From Arthrobacter sp. DWC3 (GTDB taxonomy: Bacteria > Actinomycetota > Actinomycetes > Actinomycetales > Micrococcaceae), in NCBI RefSeq assembly GCF_002929375.1, contig NZ_PJIP01000002.1:267470-331469 (forward strand): 64,000 bases of DNA, written 5' to 3'. The notes beneath the pieces were generated by a model. That model searched no databases. It was given only the letters and a program-made list of their open reading frames with translations, and was not told the origin of the DNA. Both the position numbers and the translations under genes were made by a program. Positions 25,860-33,883 of the stretch are shown here, one piece after another (position 1 is the first letter of the stretch; the number at the start of each line of letters is the position of its first letter).

Positions 25860-27032
25860 TTGCTGCACTTTCCCTCGAAGAACACCGCCGCACACACGGC
25901 TTCCCCCGCCGACGTGGCGCAGCTTCATAGGACTCTCGACGACCATGTCTGGGCCTTCAGCAATTGTCGTGTCGATACACCGGGATGTCCTGTCGCCGAA
26001 GTGGACTGGCTTTTCTTCAATTCAGTGAAGGGCACCTTCATCCTCAACGAGTGGAAACGCTATCCGGCGGCAGTCGCACTTGTGCGGGACACCGGTGAGC
26101 CCTGGATCCTCACCAACGGCTCAGAAGTGTCCAACCCTGTCGAGCAGGTTTCCCGTCAACTGGAAGCCGTTCGCCGGGCGTTGCAGCTGAAGATGGCACC
26201 TCTGCACTTCCCCACACGTGATCCGTACGAGGTCAACCCCTACCCGAGCGTGTACTCACCGCAGGTCGGTCCCGCAACACGGAAGGAGCGGCTGCGTTAC
26301 TGCGCGGTGCACGGATCACTTGAAGGAATTGCGGAGACTGTCGAGGAACGCTGGTCACCGACGCCCCATGTGCCCGCCGAAGGCACTGGGACGCTACAGC
26401 TCGCCGAGACCTTGGCTGAAGTCTTCCGCTGCTCGATCAGCTCGACAGTGCGCAGGAAGCTCGCCCCTCCTCCGCCCGAGCGACCCGATCCTGCTGCCCG
26501 CATCGCCGCGATCCATCGAGAGATGGCCGCGCTCCACTGTGAGCTGGCCTCGCTATTGGAAAGCCCTGGGTTCCAGGCCACCCCAGTCGCCGCGATGCCG
26601 GCGGCCGTCCCTCCGTCTCCCCGAGCCGCCAAGGCTCTGGCCCCTGCACCGCCGTCGGCAAGGGTGCCTGCTCCAGCTCCGGCTCCGATACCGGCGTCGC
26701 CTAGTTCGACACGGATTCGGTCGGTGACGGCTCCTGCAAAGAAGGGGCATCTGCAGCACCACGTCGCCAAGCATGTCCCGCTGTCGAAGGCGACGGCTCA
26801 GCACATTCGCGTCGCGTTCCTCGCTGCCCTTCAGGACGGCCAGCTTCGGCATAGCGGTGTCCACATCGGGCTGTTCGGCAGCTTGGTCGGACAGCGTCTG
26901 AAGGGTGACTCCAGCCTTGCCGACCTCGCCCCCGGCAGTCTTCGGAAGTGGTGTCTCGCCCAGGCAGCAGCCGCCGGCATCGCTGCCTCGATCGACACGC
27001 TCGATCCTTCGATCGTGCGAATCAAGGGGTAG
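25860..27032 (+). CDS. NERD-like N-terminal plus candidate LOTUS-like C-terminal protein
   Basis: The 390-residue protein is not a known family to me as a whole. Residues about 45-115 look like a divergent NERD nuclease domain: AEVDWLFFNSVKGTFILNEWK matches the D-x-(I/V)...E-x-K core, and NPVEQVSRQLEAVRRAL matches the usual NP-x-x-Q helix. Residues 215-300 are Ala/Pro-rich and flexible. The last 90 residues (VHIGLFGSLVGQRLK, then LRKWCLAQAAAAGI) form a compact helical module reminiscent of OST-HTH/LOTUS RNA-binding domains; this is inference. The start is TTG 25860 just after the 10-bp repeats, with GTG 25914 as an alternative. It lies beside a broken NERD gene. Confidence 0.65.
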   Translation: MLHFPSKNTAAHTASPADVAQLHRTLDDHVWAFSNCRVDTPGCPVAEVDWLFFNSVKGTFILNEWKRYPAAVALVRDTGEPWILTNGSEVSNPVEQVSRQLEAVRRALQLKMAPLHFPTRDPYEVNPYPSVYSPQVGPATRKERLRYCAVHGSLEGIAETVEERWSPTPHVPAEGTGTLQLAETLAEVFRCSISSTVRRKLAPPPPERPDPAARIAAIHREMAALHCELASLLESPGFQATPVAAMPAAVPPSPRAAKALAPAPPSARVPAPAPAPIPASPSSTRIRSVTAPAKKGHLQHHVAKHVPLSKATAQHIRVAFLAALQDGQLRHSGVHIGLFGSLVGQRLKGDSSLADLAPGSLRKWCLAQAAAAGIAASIDTLDPSIVRIKG

Positions 27033-27056
27033 GCGGCTTTCTCTCTGGATGCCGCC

Positions 27057-28466
27057 CTACAGCGCCGGCACCCGCTTCGCCCAGCCCGTCGCCTGCTCGA
27101 ACGCGTACGCAACCTGCAACAGCTCCACATCGCTGCCGTGCGGCATCGCCAGCTGCAGTCCCACCGGTAGCCCGCCCTCGCTGAAGCCCGCCGGTACCGA
27201 GACGGCCGGCAGTCCTGTGGCCGAGATCAGGCAGGCCGAACGCATCCAGTCGAGATACGTCTCGAACTGCACGCCGTTCACCGACGTCGGATAACGCTCC
27301 GCGGCATCGAAGGGCAGCACCTGTGTGGTCGGGCTCGCGAAGACGTCGTACTTCGCGAAGTATCGGCGCACACCCGCATCGAGCCGCGTCCGGGCGCGTG
27401 TGGCGTCCACCATGTCCTGCGCCGTCAGCCGAAGACCCTGCTCCACGTTCCAGCGGATCTCGGGCTTGATCGTGTCCCCGTGCTTCTCGACGAGCTCCCC
27501 CAGACCGAGGACGAAGTCGAACGCGCGCGTCACCCCGAACACCTCGTCCGCGTCGCGCAGGTCGGGAGCCGCTTCCTCCACGATCGCCCCGAGATCGGTG
27601 AACACCTGCAGCTGCCCCTCGAGCACCCGCAACACCTCACGGTCCACGGGGACACCGAGCCCGAAGTCGGCGGACCAGCCGATGCGTAACCCCGTGAGGT
27701 CCCGCTGGAGCGAAGCTCCGTACGAGCCCGCGACGGGGTAGGCGTAGGGAAGGGCGGGATCCCCACCGGCGATCGCGGTCATACCCAGGGCGATGTCCTC
27801 GACGTCGCGGGCCATCAGGCCGTTGCGGCCCAGCCACGCCCAGGCGTTGCGCGTCGGGAGCGACGGCACCACACCGATGGAGGGACGGTACCCGACCACG
27901 TTGCAGAACGACGCCGGGATGCGGAGGGAGCCGCCCATGTCGCTGCCGTCTCCGAGGGGCTGGATACGGGCCGCGATCGACGCCGCCACGCCCCCGCTGC
28001 TGCCGCCCGCACTCCGGCTCGTGTCATATGGGTTGACGGTCGTCCCGAACACCTCGTTGAAGGTGTGGGAGCCGGCGGCGAACTCCGGCACGTTCGTCTT
28101 TCCCGTCGTCACGACACCGGCGCTCTTGAGTCGGCCGATGATGAGGTCGTCGAACGTCGGTACGAAGTCCTTGAACACGGCGGAGCCCTGCGTGGTGCGC
28201 ATCCCCTTGGTGCTGTGTGTGTCCTTGTGCGTCATGGGCAGGCCGTGCAGCGGCGGCAGGTCAGCACCTGACACCGTCAGCTCGTCGGCCGCCACCGCGA
28301 GGGCCATGGCGCCCTCGCGGTCCTCCGTGATGACAGCGTTGATCGGAGCGTTGACGGCATCGATCCGGTCGAAGTGGGCCGCCAGCGCCTCCCTCGCGGA
28401 GACCTCGCGACGGCGGATGCCGCCGGTCAGTTCGACGGCGGACAGAACGTGGAGCGTACCGCTCAT
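27057..28466 (-). CDS. Amidase (amidase-signature family)
   Basis: The 469-residue serine amidase has the Ser-cisSer-Lys triad regions: the lysine in LPMTHKDTHSTKG, the Gly/Ser signature in RSAGGSSGGVAASIA, and the acyl-enzyme serine in DGSDMGGSLRIPA. It hydrolyses amides to acids and ammonia in the cytosol. The C-terminus has the family's LPAVSVPAGFSEGGLPVGLQL. ATG 28466 overlaps the upstream hydrolase stop as ATGA. As the last gene of an operon with two M20 hydrolases and two membrane proteins, it probably degrades an imported amide or acyl-amino-acid compound. Confidence 0.88.
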   Translation of the reverse strand: MSGTLHVLSAVELTGGIRRREVSAREALAAHFDRIDAVNAPINAVITEDREGAMALAVAADELTVSGADLPPLHGLPMTHKDTHSTKGMRTTQGSAVFKDFVPTFDDLIIGRLKSAGVVTTGKTNVPEFAAGSHTFNEVFGTTVNPYDTSRSAGGSSGGVAASIAARIQPLGDGSDMGGSLRIPASFCNVVGYRPSIGVVPSLPTRNAWAWLGRNGLMARDVEDIALGMTAIAGGDPALPYAYPVAGSYGASLQRDLTGLRIGWSADFGLGVPVDREVLRVLEGQLQVFTDLGAIVEEAAPDLRDADEVFGVTRAFDFVLGLGELVEKHGDTIKPEIRWNVEQGLRLTAQDMVDATRARTRLDAGVRRYFAKYDVFASPTTQVLPFDAAERYPTSVNGVQFETYLDWMRSACLISATGLPAVSVPAGFSEGGLPVGLQLAMPHGSDVELLQVAYAFEQATGWAKRVPAL

Positions 28467-29695
28467 GCGGCCCCCACCTTGGACAGCAGAGCCGTCATCG
28501 CCGCCCGCACGCCGGTGCTCAGGGTCGGTTCGATCACCGGCGCGAAGAAGGGTGAATGGTTGCCCGGAGGGGTGCTTCCGCCGTCGAGCCGGTCCTGCGA
28601 GTGGCCGCCGAAGAACCAGTAGACGCTGGGGACCCCGAGGGCCTCGGCCAGGAGGCCGAAGTCCTCACTCCCCATGACGGGCGGGGACTCGATCACTGCG
28701 TCCTCGCCCAGCACCTCGCCGAGCACCGCCATCAGGTCGGTCGTGGATGCGGGATCGTTGTAGCACTGGGGGAAGCTCGTGATCTCCTCGATCACGGGCT
28801 CGGGCGCGCCGGACGCCGCAGCCTCGGCGCTGATGATCCTGCGCAGCGATCCGAGGACGAGTTCGCGCACCTCGGGGTCGAACGTCCGCACGTTGAGCGT
28901 GAACTCCGCCGACGCCGGGATGATGTTCTCCTTCAGACCGCCGTGGAAAGTGCCGATCGTGACGACGGCGGACTTCATCGGATGCACCTCGCGGGACACG
29001 ATCGTCTGGATGCGGACCACCATGTGCGCGCCGAGGACGATCGGGTCGATTGCCTGCTCGGGCTGCGATCCGTGCGCCTGCTTGCCGTGCACGGTGACCT
29101 TCCACGAGTCGGCCATCGCCATGGCGGTGCCCTTGCTGATGTTCACCGTCCCGGCGAGCCCCGGCCACACGTGCTGCCCGTAGATGATCTCCGGCTTCGG
29201 CGCCTTCTCCCACAGGCCGTCCTCCACCATGGCCTCGGCACCCTCGCCGATCTCCTCGCCGGGCTGGAAGATGAAGACCACCGTGCCGGCCCAGGCGTCG
29301 CGGTTCTCGGCCAGCAACTGCACCGCGGTCAGGCCGACTGTGATGTGGGTGTCGTGCCCGCAGCCGTGCATGACGGGAACCTCGGTGCCGTCGGCCAGGG
29401 TGCCCGTGGTGGTGCTCGCGTACTCCAGGCCCGTGTCCTCCTGCATGGGCAGGCCGTCCGTGTCGGCACGGTAGCCGACCACTGGTCCGTCGCCGTTGCG
29501 GAGGATCCCGACCACACCGGTACCCCCGCAGAGGAAGGTCTCGAGCCCGAGGTGGTTCAGCCTGTCGAGGATGAACGCGGCGGTGTGCGTCTCCTGCATG
29601 GATAGTTCGGGGTGGGCGTGCAGATGGCGGTAGAGCTCGTGCATTGCCGTGGTGTGCGCGTCGGAGAGATCGAAGACGGCGGTGTCGATGGTCAT
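28463..29695 (-). CDS. M20D amidohydrolase (hippurate/acyl-amino-acid hydrolase type)
   Basis: The 410-residue metallopeptidase-family enzyme has the M20D metal motifs: the Cys/His cluster MHGCGHDTHI, the Glu pair in FQPGEEIGEG, and the late His in GQHVWPG with GSEDFG near the C-terminus. Such enzymes remove acyl groups from amino acids or auxin-type conjugates. AAAGGA precedes ATG 29695. It is translationally coupled to the amidase. A substrate cannot be deduced, but the operon has three different C-N hydrolases, which suggests a molecule with several amide or carbamoyl bonds. Confidence 0.88.
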   Translation of the reverse strand: MTIDTAVFDLSDAHTTAMHELYRHLHAHPELSMQETHTAAFILDRLNHLGLETFLCGGTGVVGILRNGDGPVVGYRADTDGLPMQEDTGLEYASTTTGTLADGTEVPVMHGCGHDTHITVGLTAVQLLAENRDAWAGTVVFIFQPGEEIGEGAEAMVEDGLWEKAPKPEIIYGQHVWPGLAGTVNISKGTAMAMADSWKVTVHGKQAHGSQPEQAIDPIVLGAHMVVRIQTIVSREVHPMKSAVVTIGTFHGGLKENIIPASAEFTLNVRTFDPEVRELVLGSLRRIISAEAAASGAPEPVIEEITSFPQCYNDPASTTDLMAVLGEVLGEDAVIESPPVMGSEDFGLLAEALGVPSVYWFFGGHSQDRLDGGSTPPGNHSPFFAPVIEPTLSTGVRAAMTALLSKVGAA

Positions 29696-29726
29696 GGTGT
29701 CCTTTCGAACGGTTCGGTATCGGAGC

Positions 29727-30455
29727 CTAGTTGACGAGGGTGGTGGGATTCGCCGGCGCCTTGCGTGAGCGCAGGAACCAGGCGAGCACCGCGGTGATCA
29801 GGACCACGACGCCGGTGGCCGGCTTCGCGAGGGCCGGGACGGCCGGCACCAGCACGAAGAGGACGAGGGCGGCGACGACGACGGCGATCACCGTGACGCG
29901 GGGCTGCTTCATCGTGACGACGAGCTGCACCAGCACGCCGCCGATGATGGCGGGGAAGATGTAGAGCCGCGCCACGTCGACGATGTCCGTGGGGATGATG
30001 CTGACCAGCCAGGTGCCGAGGACCCCGACGAAGAACAGCATCGACAGTACGTGGACCATGGCGGCGCCGCAGATGGCCATGAGGGCCGCGAACTCTCCGC
30101 GCTTGGTGCCCGCCTTGGCGCCGATGGCGGCCTGGGCCACGAGCGCCGAGGGAAGGAGCTTGTTCGCGATGTTGCCGATCATGAACGCCTGGTACATCGC
30201 GGCAGGGCCGAGCACCGGGTAGTAGGTGATGGGCTCCACGAACCAGAGGACGAAGAAGGCGGCAGCGACGGCGAGATAGGCGGTCCAGATCATGCTCGCG
30301 GTGACGCCGAGGTCGGTGAAGAGGACGAGGTAGAGAGGTGCGGCCAGGGAGAGGAAGAGCGCCACACCCATGGTGAGTTGCCCCCAACGGGAGGTGGTGC
30401 GGTCGAACTCGGCGAGTGAGGCGTCCGGGGTGGTGGCAGTATCTGCAGAAGACAT
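29727..30455 (-). CDS. Six-span membrane protein, probable transporter partner
   Basis: A 242-residue integral membrane protein with about seven hydrophobic segments. The conserved-looking stretch EPITYYPVLGPAAMYQAFMIGNIANKLLPSAL lies in the first third. I do not recognise a named family. It is encoded directly next to a DUF5058 protein of similar size, and each lacks half of a typical secondary transporter, so the two may form one heteromeric permease; this is inference. AAAGGA upstream of ATG 30455 supports the start. The C-terminus is short and basic. Confidence 0.7.
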   Translation of the reverse strand: MSSADTATTPDASLAEFDRTTSRWGQLTMGVALFLSLAAPLYLVLFTDLGVTASMIWTAYLAVAAAFFVLWFVEPITYYPVLGPAAMYQAFMIGNIANKLLPSALVAQAAIGAKAGTKRGEFAALMAICGAAMVHVLSMLFFVGVLGTWLVSIIPTDIVDVARLYIFPAIIGGVLVQLVVTMKQPRVTVIAVVVAALVLFVLVPAVPALAKPATGVVVLITAVLAWFLRSRKAPANPTTLVN

Positions 30456-30482
30456 GGTGGATCCTTTCGGGTGAGGTACTGC

Positions 30483-31238
30483 CTAAGCGGCGGGGGCCAT
30501 GCCGGAGGTGTGGGCGATATAGGCGGCGATCAGTCCGACGATGATCGAGATACCGAGGCCCCACTCCCTCAGCCAGGTCGCCCTGGTCCTGCCGGCAAGG
30601 GCGATGCAAATCGCCATTGTGACGGCGGAGACGATCACGGACAGGATGTGGACGGGGGTCTTGCCGAGTTCGGCGAGGCCGAGGCTGGCGAAGGCGCCGA
30701 TGAGGGCGGCGGCCGGCACGATCGCCATCAGGGCAGGGTTCACCCGACGCAGCTTCGTGTCTCCCCGCCGCAGGATCGGTGTCAGGATCAGGGTTGCGAG
30801 CATCCACCCGGCCCCCGACATGCTCATGGCCATGAAGGCCACCACGAACACCGCCTGCGTGTAGTCGGGTCCGCCCAGGGTCGCGCCCATGGTTCCTGCG
30901 GCGAGGCTGGCGGACGCCGATTCCGTCGCCGCGGATCCGACGAGGCCGATGCGCACGAGGACAGCGGGTGTCCCGAAGAGGGTGAGGAGCGCGATGCTCA
31001 CCAGCACCACGGCCAGGGACGGGCCGATGGCCGCGATGGCGCCTGCCCGGAAGGAGACCTTGAGCTCCTCCTCGGAGATGTCGGCGGCGGGGCCGGCCTT
31101 CCTCGCCGCCTTCATGTAGACGAGTGACTGCACGATGATGGCCGCGAAGACACCGAGCGCCAGAACCCAGAGGACGGGCATGTTCGCGATGGCAAGGATG
31201 TCCATGGACAGTCCTTCGGGGGTCAGTGCTGTTTCCAT
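30483..31238 (-). CDS. DUF5058-family membrane protein
   Basis: A 251-residue membrane protein with six or seven spans. The characteristic DUF5058 stretch is the helix with VYMKAARKAGPAADISEEELKVSFRAGAIAAIGP, where charged residues flank a cytoplasmic loop, followed by GLVGSAATESASASLAAGTMG. The family has no proven function but recurs next to M20 amidohydrolases, as here. ATG 31238 has GGAG five bases upstream; an internal ATG at 31205 is an alternative. It lies 27 bp from its membrane neighbour and probably co-functions in uptake of the operon's substrate. Confidence 0.75.
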   Translation of the reverse strand: METALTPEGLSMDILAIANMPVLWVLALGVFAAIIVQSLVYMKAARKAGPAADISEEELKVSFRAGAIAAIGPSLAVVLVSIALLTLFGTPAVLVRIGLVGSAATESASASLAAGTMGATLGGPDYTQAVFVVAFMAMSMSGAGWMLATLILTPILRRGDTKLRRVNPALMAIVPAAALIGAFASLGLAELGKTPVHILSVIVSAVTMAICIALAGRTRATWLREWGLGISIIVGLIAAYIAHTSGMAPAA

Positions 31239-31266
31239 GGGAACTCCAGGGGCAGGGTGGATGGGG

Positions 31267-32532
31267 TCAGGAGGAAGGGCGGCTGTCGAGCCCGTCGAGT
31301 CGGCGGAGGGTCTCCACGAGCGCGTTCGCGCCGGTGGCGATGTCCTCGGTGCTGCTCCATTCCTCGGGGCAGTGGCTCTTGCCCCCCTTCGAGGGGATGA
31401 AGATCATGCCCATGGGGGCGAGTGCGGCCATGTGCACGGCGTCGTGGGTGGCGCCGCTGGGAATCGGCATCCAGGGCAGGCCGAGGGCGTCGGCCGCGGC
31501 TCCGGCCACGTCCTGGACACCGGGGGCCGCCTCCACCACCGCATTGTCGGTGGACCACTCGAAGCCGACATCGACACCGAGCGATGCCGCCTTCGCCGCG
31601 ATCTCGGCCGTCAGGCGACCTTTCACCCCGGACAACCACGCCGGGTCGACGCTGCGCACCTCGCTGTACATGCGGACGAGGGAGGGGACGACATTGGGTG
31701 AGCGCGATTCCGATTCGACGCGGGTGGACGTGGCCACGCCGTGGGTCGGCGCACCACAGCCCTCGGACCGCACCGCGAGGACGGCTTCGGCGGCCGCGAC
31801 CATGGCGTCACGCCGGTCGTCCATGGACGTCGTGCCCGCATGATCCGCGGCTCCCGCGAAGGTGGCGACGAACCGCTCGATCCCGGTGATCGCGGTGACC
31901 ACGCCCAGCGGCAGCCCCCGCTTCTCGAGGGTGGGGCCCTGCTCGATGTGCAGTTCGACGAACGCGTGCAGCGGCTGCTTCGCCCAGGCGACGTCAAGCA
32001 GCCGAGAAGGCTCGAGCCCGTAGTCGGCGTAAGCCTGCCCGAGGGTGACACCGCGGTAATCGCGCCGGTCGAGGTCTGCCGACGTCAGTTCCTGCGCGGC
32101 GGACCGGCTACCTAGACAGCTGAGCCCGAAGACGTTCGACTCCTCGCCCAGGAAGTCGACGACGACCAGGTCCCGTCGGAGGCGCGTGCCCGATTCCTGC
32201 AGCAGTCGCGCAGCCTCGATGGATCCGAGGACCCCGACGATGCCGTCGAAGCGGCCACCGCCATCCACCGTATCCGTGTGGGAACCCGTGACGAGGGCGG
32301 GAGCCGACTGCTCGACCCCCGCAAGCCGCCCGACGATGTTGCCGGCGGCGTCGACGTCGACCTCGAGCCCGGCGTCGCGCATGCGGGCCGCCGTCCAGTC
32401 GCGGGACGCGCGGTACGGCTCGCTGAACACCTCCCGGGTCCACCCGGGGCGTCCGTCGTCGTGGAAGGCGGAAAGCTCGGTCACGCCAGCGTCGAGGCGG
32501 TCGAGGGTCTCGAGGGAAACTGCCTGGGACAT
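31267..32532 (-). CDS. M20 amidohydrolase/carbamoylase (allantoate amidohydrolase-like)
   Basis: The 421-residue zinc hydrolase has the allantoate/N-carbamoyl-amino-acid hydrolase pattern: TGSHTDTVDGGGRFDGIVG (metal His/Asp), DFLGEESNVFG, ELHIEQGPTLEK and SGATHDAVHMA, then the late IFIPSKGGKSHCPEEW. Such enzymes hydrolyse ureido or carbamoyl groups, releasing ammonia and CO2. ATG 32532 is used because an upstream in-frame extension to 32691 runs through the promoter region. It is the first gene of the minus-strand operon and is divergent from the LacI regulator at 32740. Confidence 0.88.
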   Translation of the reverse strand: MSQAVSLETLDRLDAGVTELSAFHDDGRPGWTREVFSEPYRASRDWTAARMRDAGLEVDVDAAGNIVGRLAGVEQSAPALVTGSHTDTVDGGGRFDGIVGVLGSIEAARLLQESGTRLRRDLVVVDFLGEESNVFGLSCLGSRSAAQELTSADLDRRDYRGVTLGQAYADYGLEPSRLLDVAWAKQPLHAFVELHIEQGPTLEKRGLPLGVVTAITGIERFVATFAGAADHAGTTSMDDRRDAMVAAAEAVLAVRSEGCGAPTHGVATSTRVESESRSPNVVPSLVRMYSEVRSVDPAWLSGVKGRLTAEIAAKAASLGVDVGFEWSTDNAVVEAAPGVQDVAGAAADALGLPWMPIPSGATHDAVHMAALAPMGMIFIPSKGGKSHCPEEWSSTEDIATGANALVETLRRLDGLDSRPSS

Positions 32533-32548
32533 GGAGATCAGCCCTTCG

Positions 32549-32562
32549 TGCAATCGTTTGCG
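32549..32562. promoter_or_regulatory. LacI-type operator candidate
   Basis: TGCAATCGTTTGCG matches the LacI-family consensus TGNAANCGNTTNCA at all fixed positions but the last, and has the central CG. It lies 17 bp upstream of the carbamoylase start, where a repressor would block its transcription. The neighbouring LacI protein is the obvious candidate. Confidence 0.6.
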
Positions 32563-32671
32563 CCCACGGGCCGGAGAGGCCGCGCCGCGAGCTATGGTGT
32601 ACATCACACTACGGGCGCCTGGTTTCGTCAATGTTTCCGCTGCGTGAAACCTCTGTCGAACGTGTCGATTT

Positions 32672-32685
32672 CGCAAACCTTTGCG
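32672..32685. promoter_or_regulatory. Second inverted repeat, LacI operator candidate
   Basis: CGCAAACCTTTGCG has 6-bp perfect arms around CC. It lies 55 bp upstream of the LacI start and resembles the first site, since both carry a GCAA...TTGC core. The spacing of about 120 bp could permit looping. Autoregulation is inferred. Confidence 0.5.
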
Positions 32686-32739
32686 CCACATTCTGTGAGG
32701 GGCCGCACCTTAGGCGTCGTCAACCCTAGACTCGAGGCG

Positions 32740-33774
32740 ATGAAGGAGAATCCCGTAACCCCACCGGCACGCCCACGCCCCGTCACCCTCGCGACCGTCG
32801 CGCGTCATGCGCAGGTGCACGTCTCCACCGTGTCGCGTGCGCTGAGTGCGGACCCCGTGGGCATCGGCGCCGACACTGTGCTGCGCGTGCGTGAGCTGGC
32901 GGCGGTGCTCGGCTACCGGCGGAACGAGGGTGCGGCAGGGCTCCGGACCGGGAGCTCCCGCCTGATCGGTGTCCTCGTCCCACGACTCACGGACCTCGTG
33001 CTGGCGTCGATCTACGAGAGCATCGACGCCGCGGCGAGCGCGGCCGGGTACGGCACCGTCGTCGCCAACACACTGGACGATCCGGAGCATCGCCGGGCTC
33101 GCCTGGATGCGTTGCTCTCACGGAGGATCGACGGCGTCATCATCGGCGATTCGCATCTCGGGGACACGGTCGCTCACGAGCTGCGCAGCTCAGGCGTCCC
33201 CTATGTGCTCGTCATGCGCAAGCTCGAGGGGCATCTGTCGGTCACCACCGACGATTACCGGGGAGGGCAGCTCGCGGCCCAGCACCTCCTGGAGCTGGGC
33301 CACCGTCGCGTCGGCGTCATCGCCGGGGACCAGCTGGCCAGCACCGGACGCGAGCGCACACTCGGCTTTCGAAGGACCTTCGAAAGCGCAGGGTATCCGC
33401 TCCCGGATCCCTGTGTGGTGGAGTCCGCCTTCAGCACGCCGTCGGGTCTGGTGGCGGCCGAGAAGCTGATGCGGCTACCGGAACCGCCCTCGGCCGTCTT
33501 CGCCGTGCATGATCTCCTGGCCCTCGGCGCCATGGGCGCGATCCGCGATGCCGGGAAGCGGGTCGGGGAGGATGTCGCACTGATCGGCTACAACGACCTC
33601 GACCTCGCTGCAACTCTTCCGGTCCCCCTGACCTCTGTCCGCTCGGACCTGCAGCGCATGGGCACACTGAGCGTGGAGGCCCTGCTGGCGGGGATCAAGG
33701 GCCAGGCCGCAGCAAGCGTCCTGCTCCCGCCGGAACTGATCGTTCGCGCCACCACCCCTCCCCTGCAGGTGTAG
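32740..33774 (+). CDS. LacI-family transcriptional regulator
   Basis: The 344-residue protein has a DNA-binding domain at residues about 15-60 (TLATVARHAQVHVSTVSRAL and the hinge), then the PBP-like sensor with GVLVPRLTDLVLASIYESID, GHRRVGVIAG and IGYNDLDLAATLPVPLTSV. ATG 32740 with nearby AGGC is preferred over in-frame upstream starts in the promoter. It lies divergent from the carbamoylase/DUF5058/amidase operon and is very probably its regulator, responding to an amide or acyl-amino-acid metabolite. Two operator-like repeats lie between them. Confidence 0.88.
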   Translation: MKENPVTPPARPRPVTLATVARHAQVHVSTVSRALSADPVGIGADTVLRVRELAAVLGYRRNEGAAGLRTGSSRLIGVLVPRLTDLVLASIYESIDAAASAAGYGTVVANTLDDPEHRRARLDALLSRRIDGVIIGDSHLGDTVAHELRSSGVPYVLVMRKLEGHLSVTTDDYRGGQLAAQHLLELGHRRVGVIAGDQLASTGRERTLGFRRTFESAGYPLPDPCVVESAFSTPSGLVAAEKLMRLPEPPSAVFAVHDLLALGAMGAIRDAGKRVGEDVALIGYNDLDLAATLPVPLTSVRSDLQRMGTLSVEALLAGIKGQAAASVLLPPELIVRATTPPLQV

Positions 33775-33783
33775 ACGCGTCTT

Positions 33784-33802
33784 CGCGGGCTGTTCACCCG
33801 CG
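33784..33802 (+). terminator. Weak hairpin after LacI gene
   Basis: CGCGGG (33784-33789) pairs with CCCGCG (33797-33802) around a 7-nt loop, 10 bp after the LacI stop. There is no U-tract, so terminator function is uncertain. Confidence 0.4.
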
Positions 33803-33883
33803 GGCCCCGTAGAGGCCACCGGTACGTGGCTCCCTCCGGACAGCGTGGAGAGTGCATCCGCTGCCGCCTGACCAGGAGCTCCC

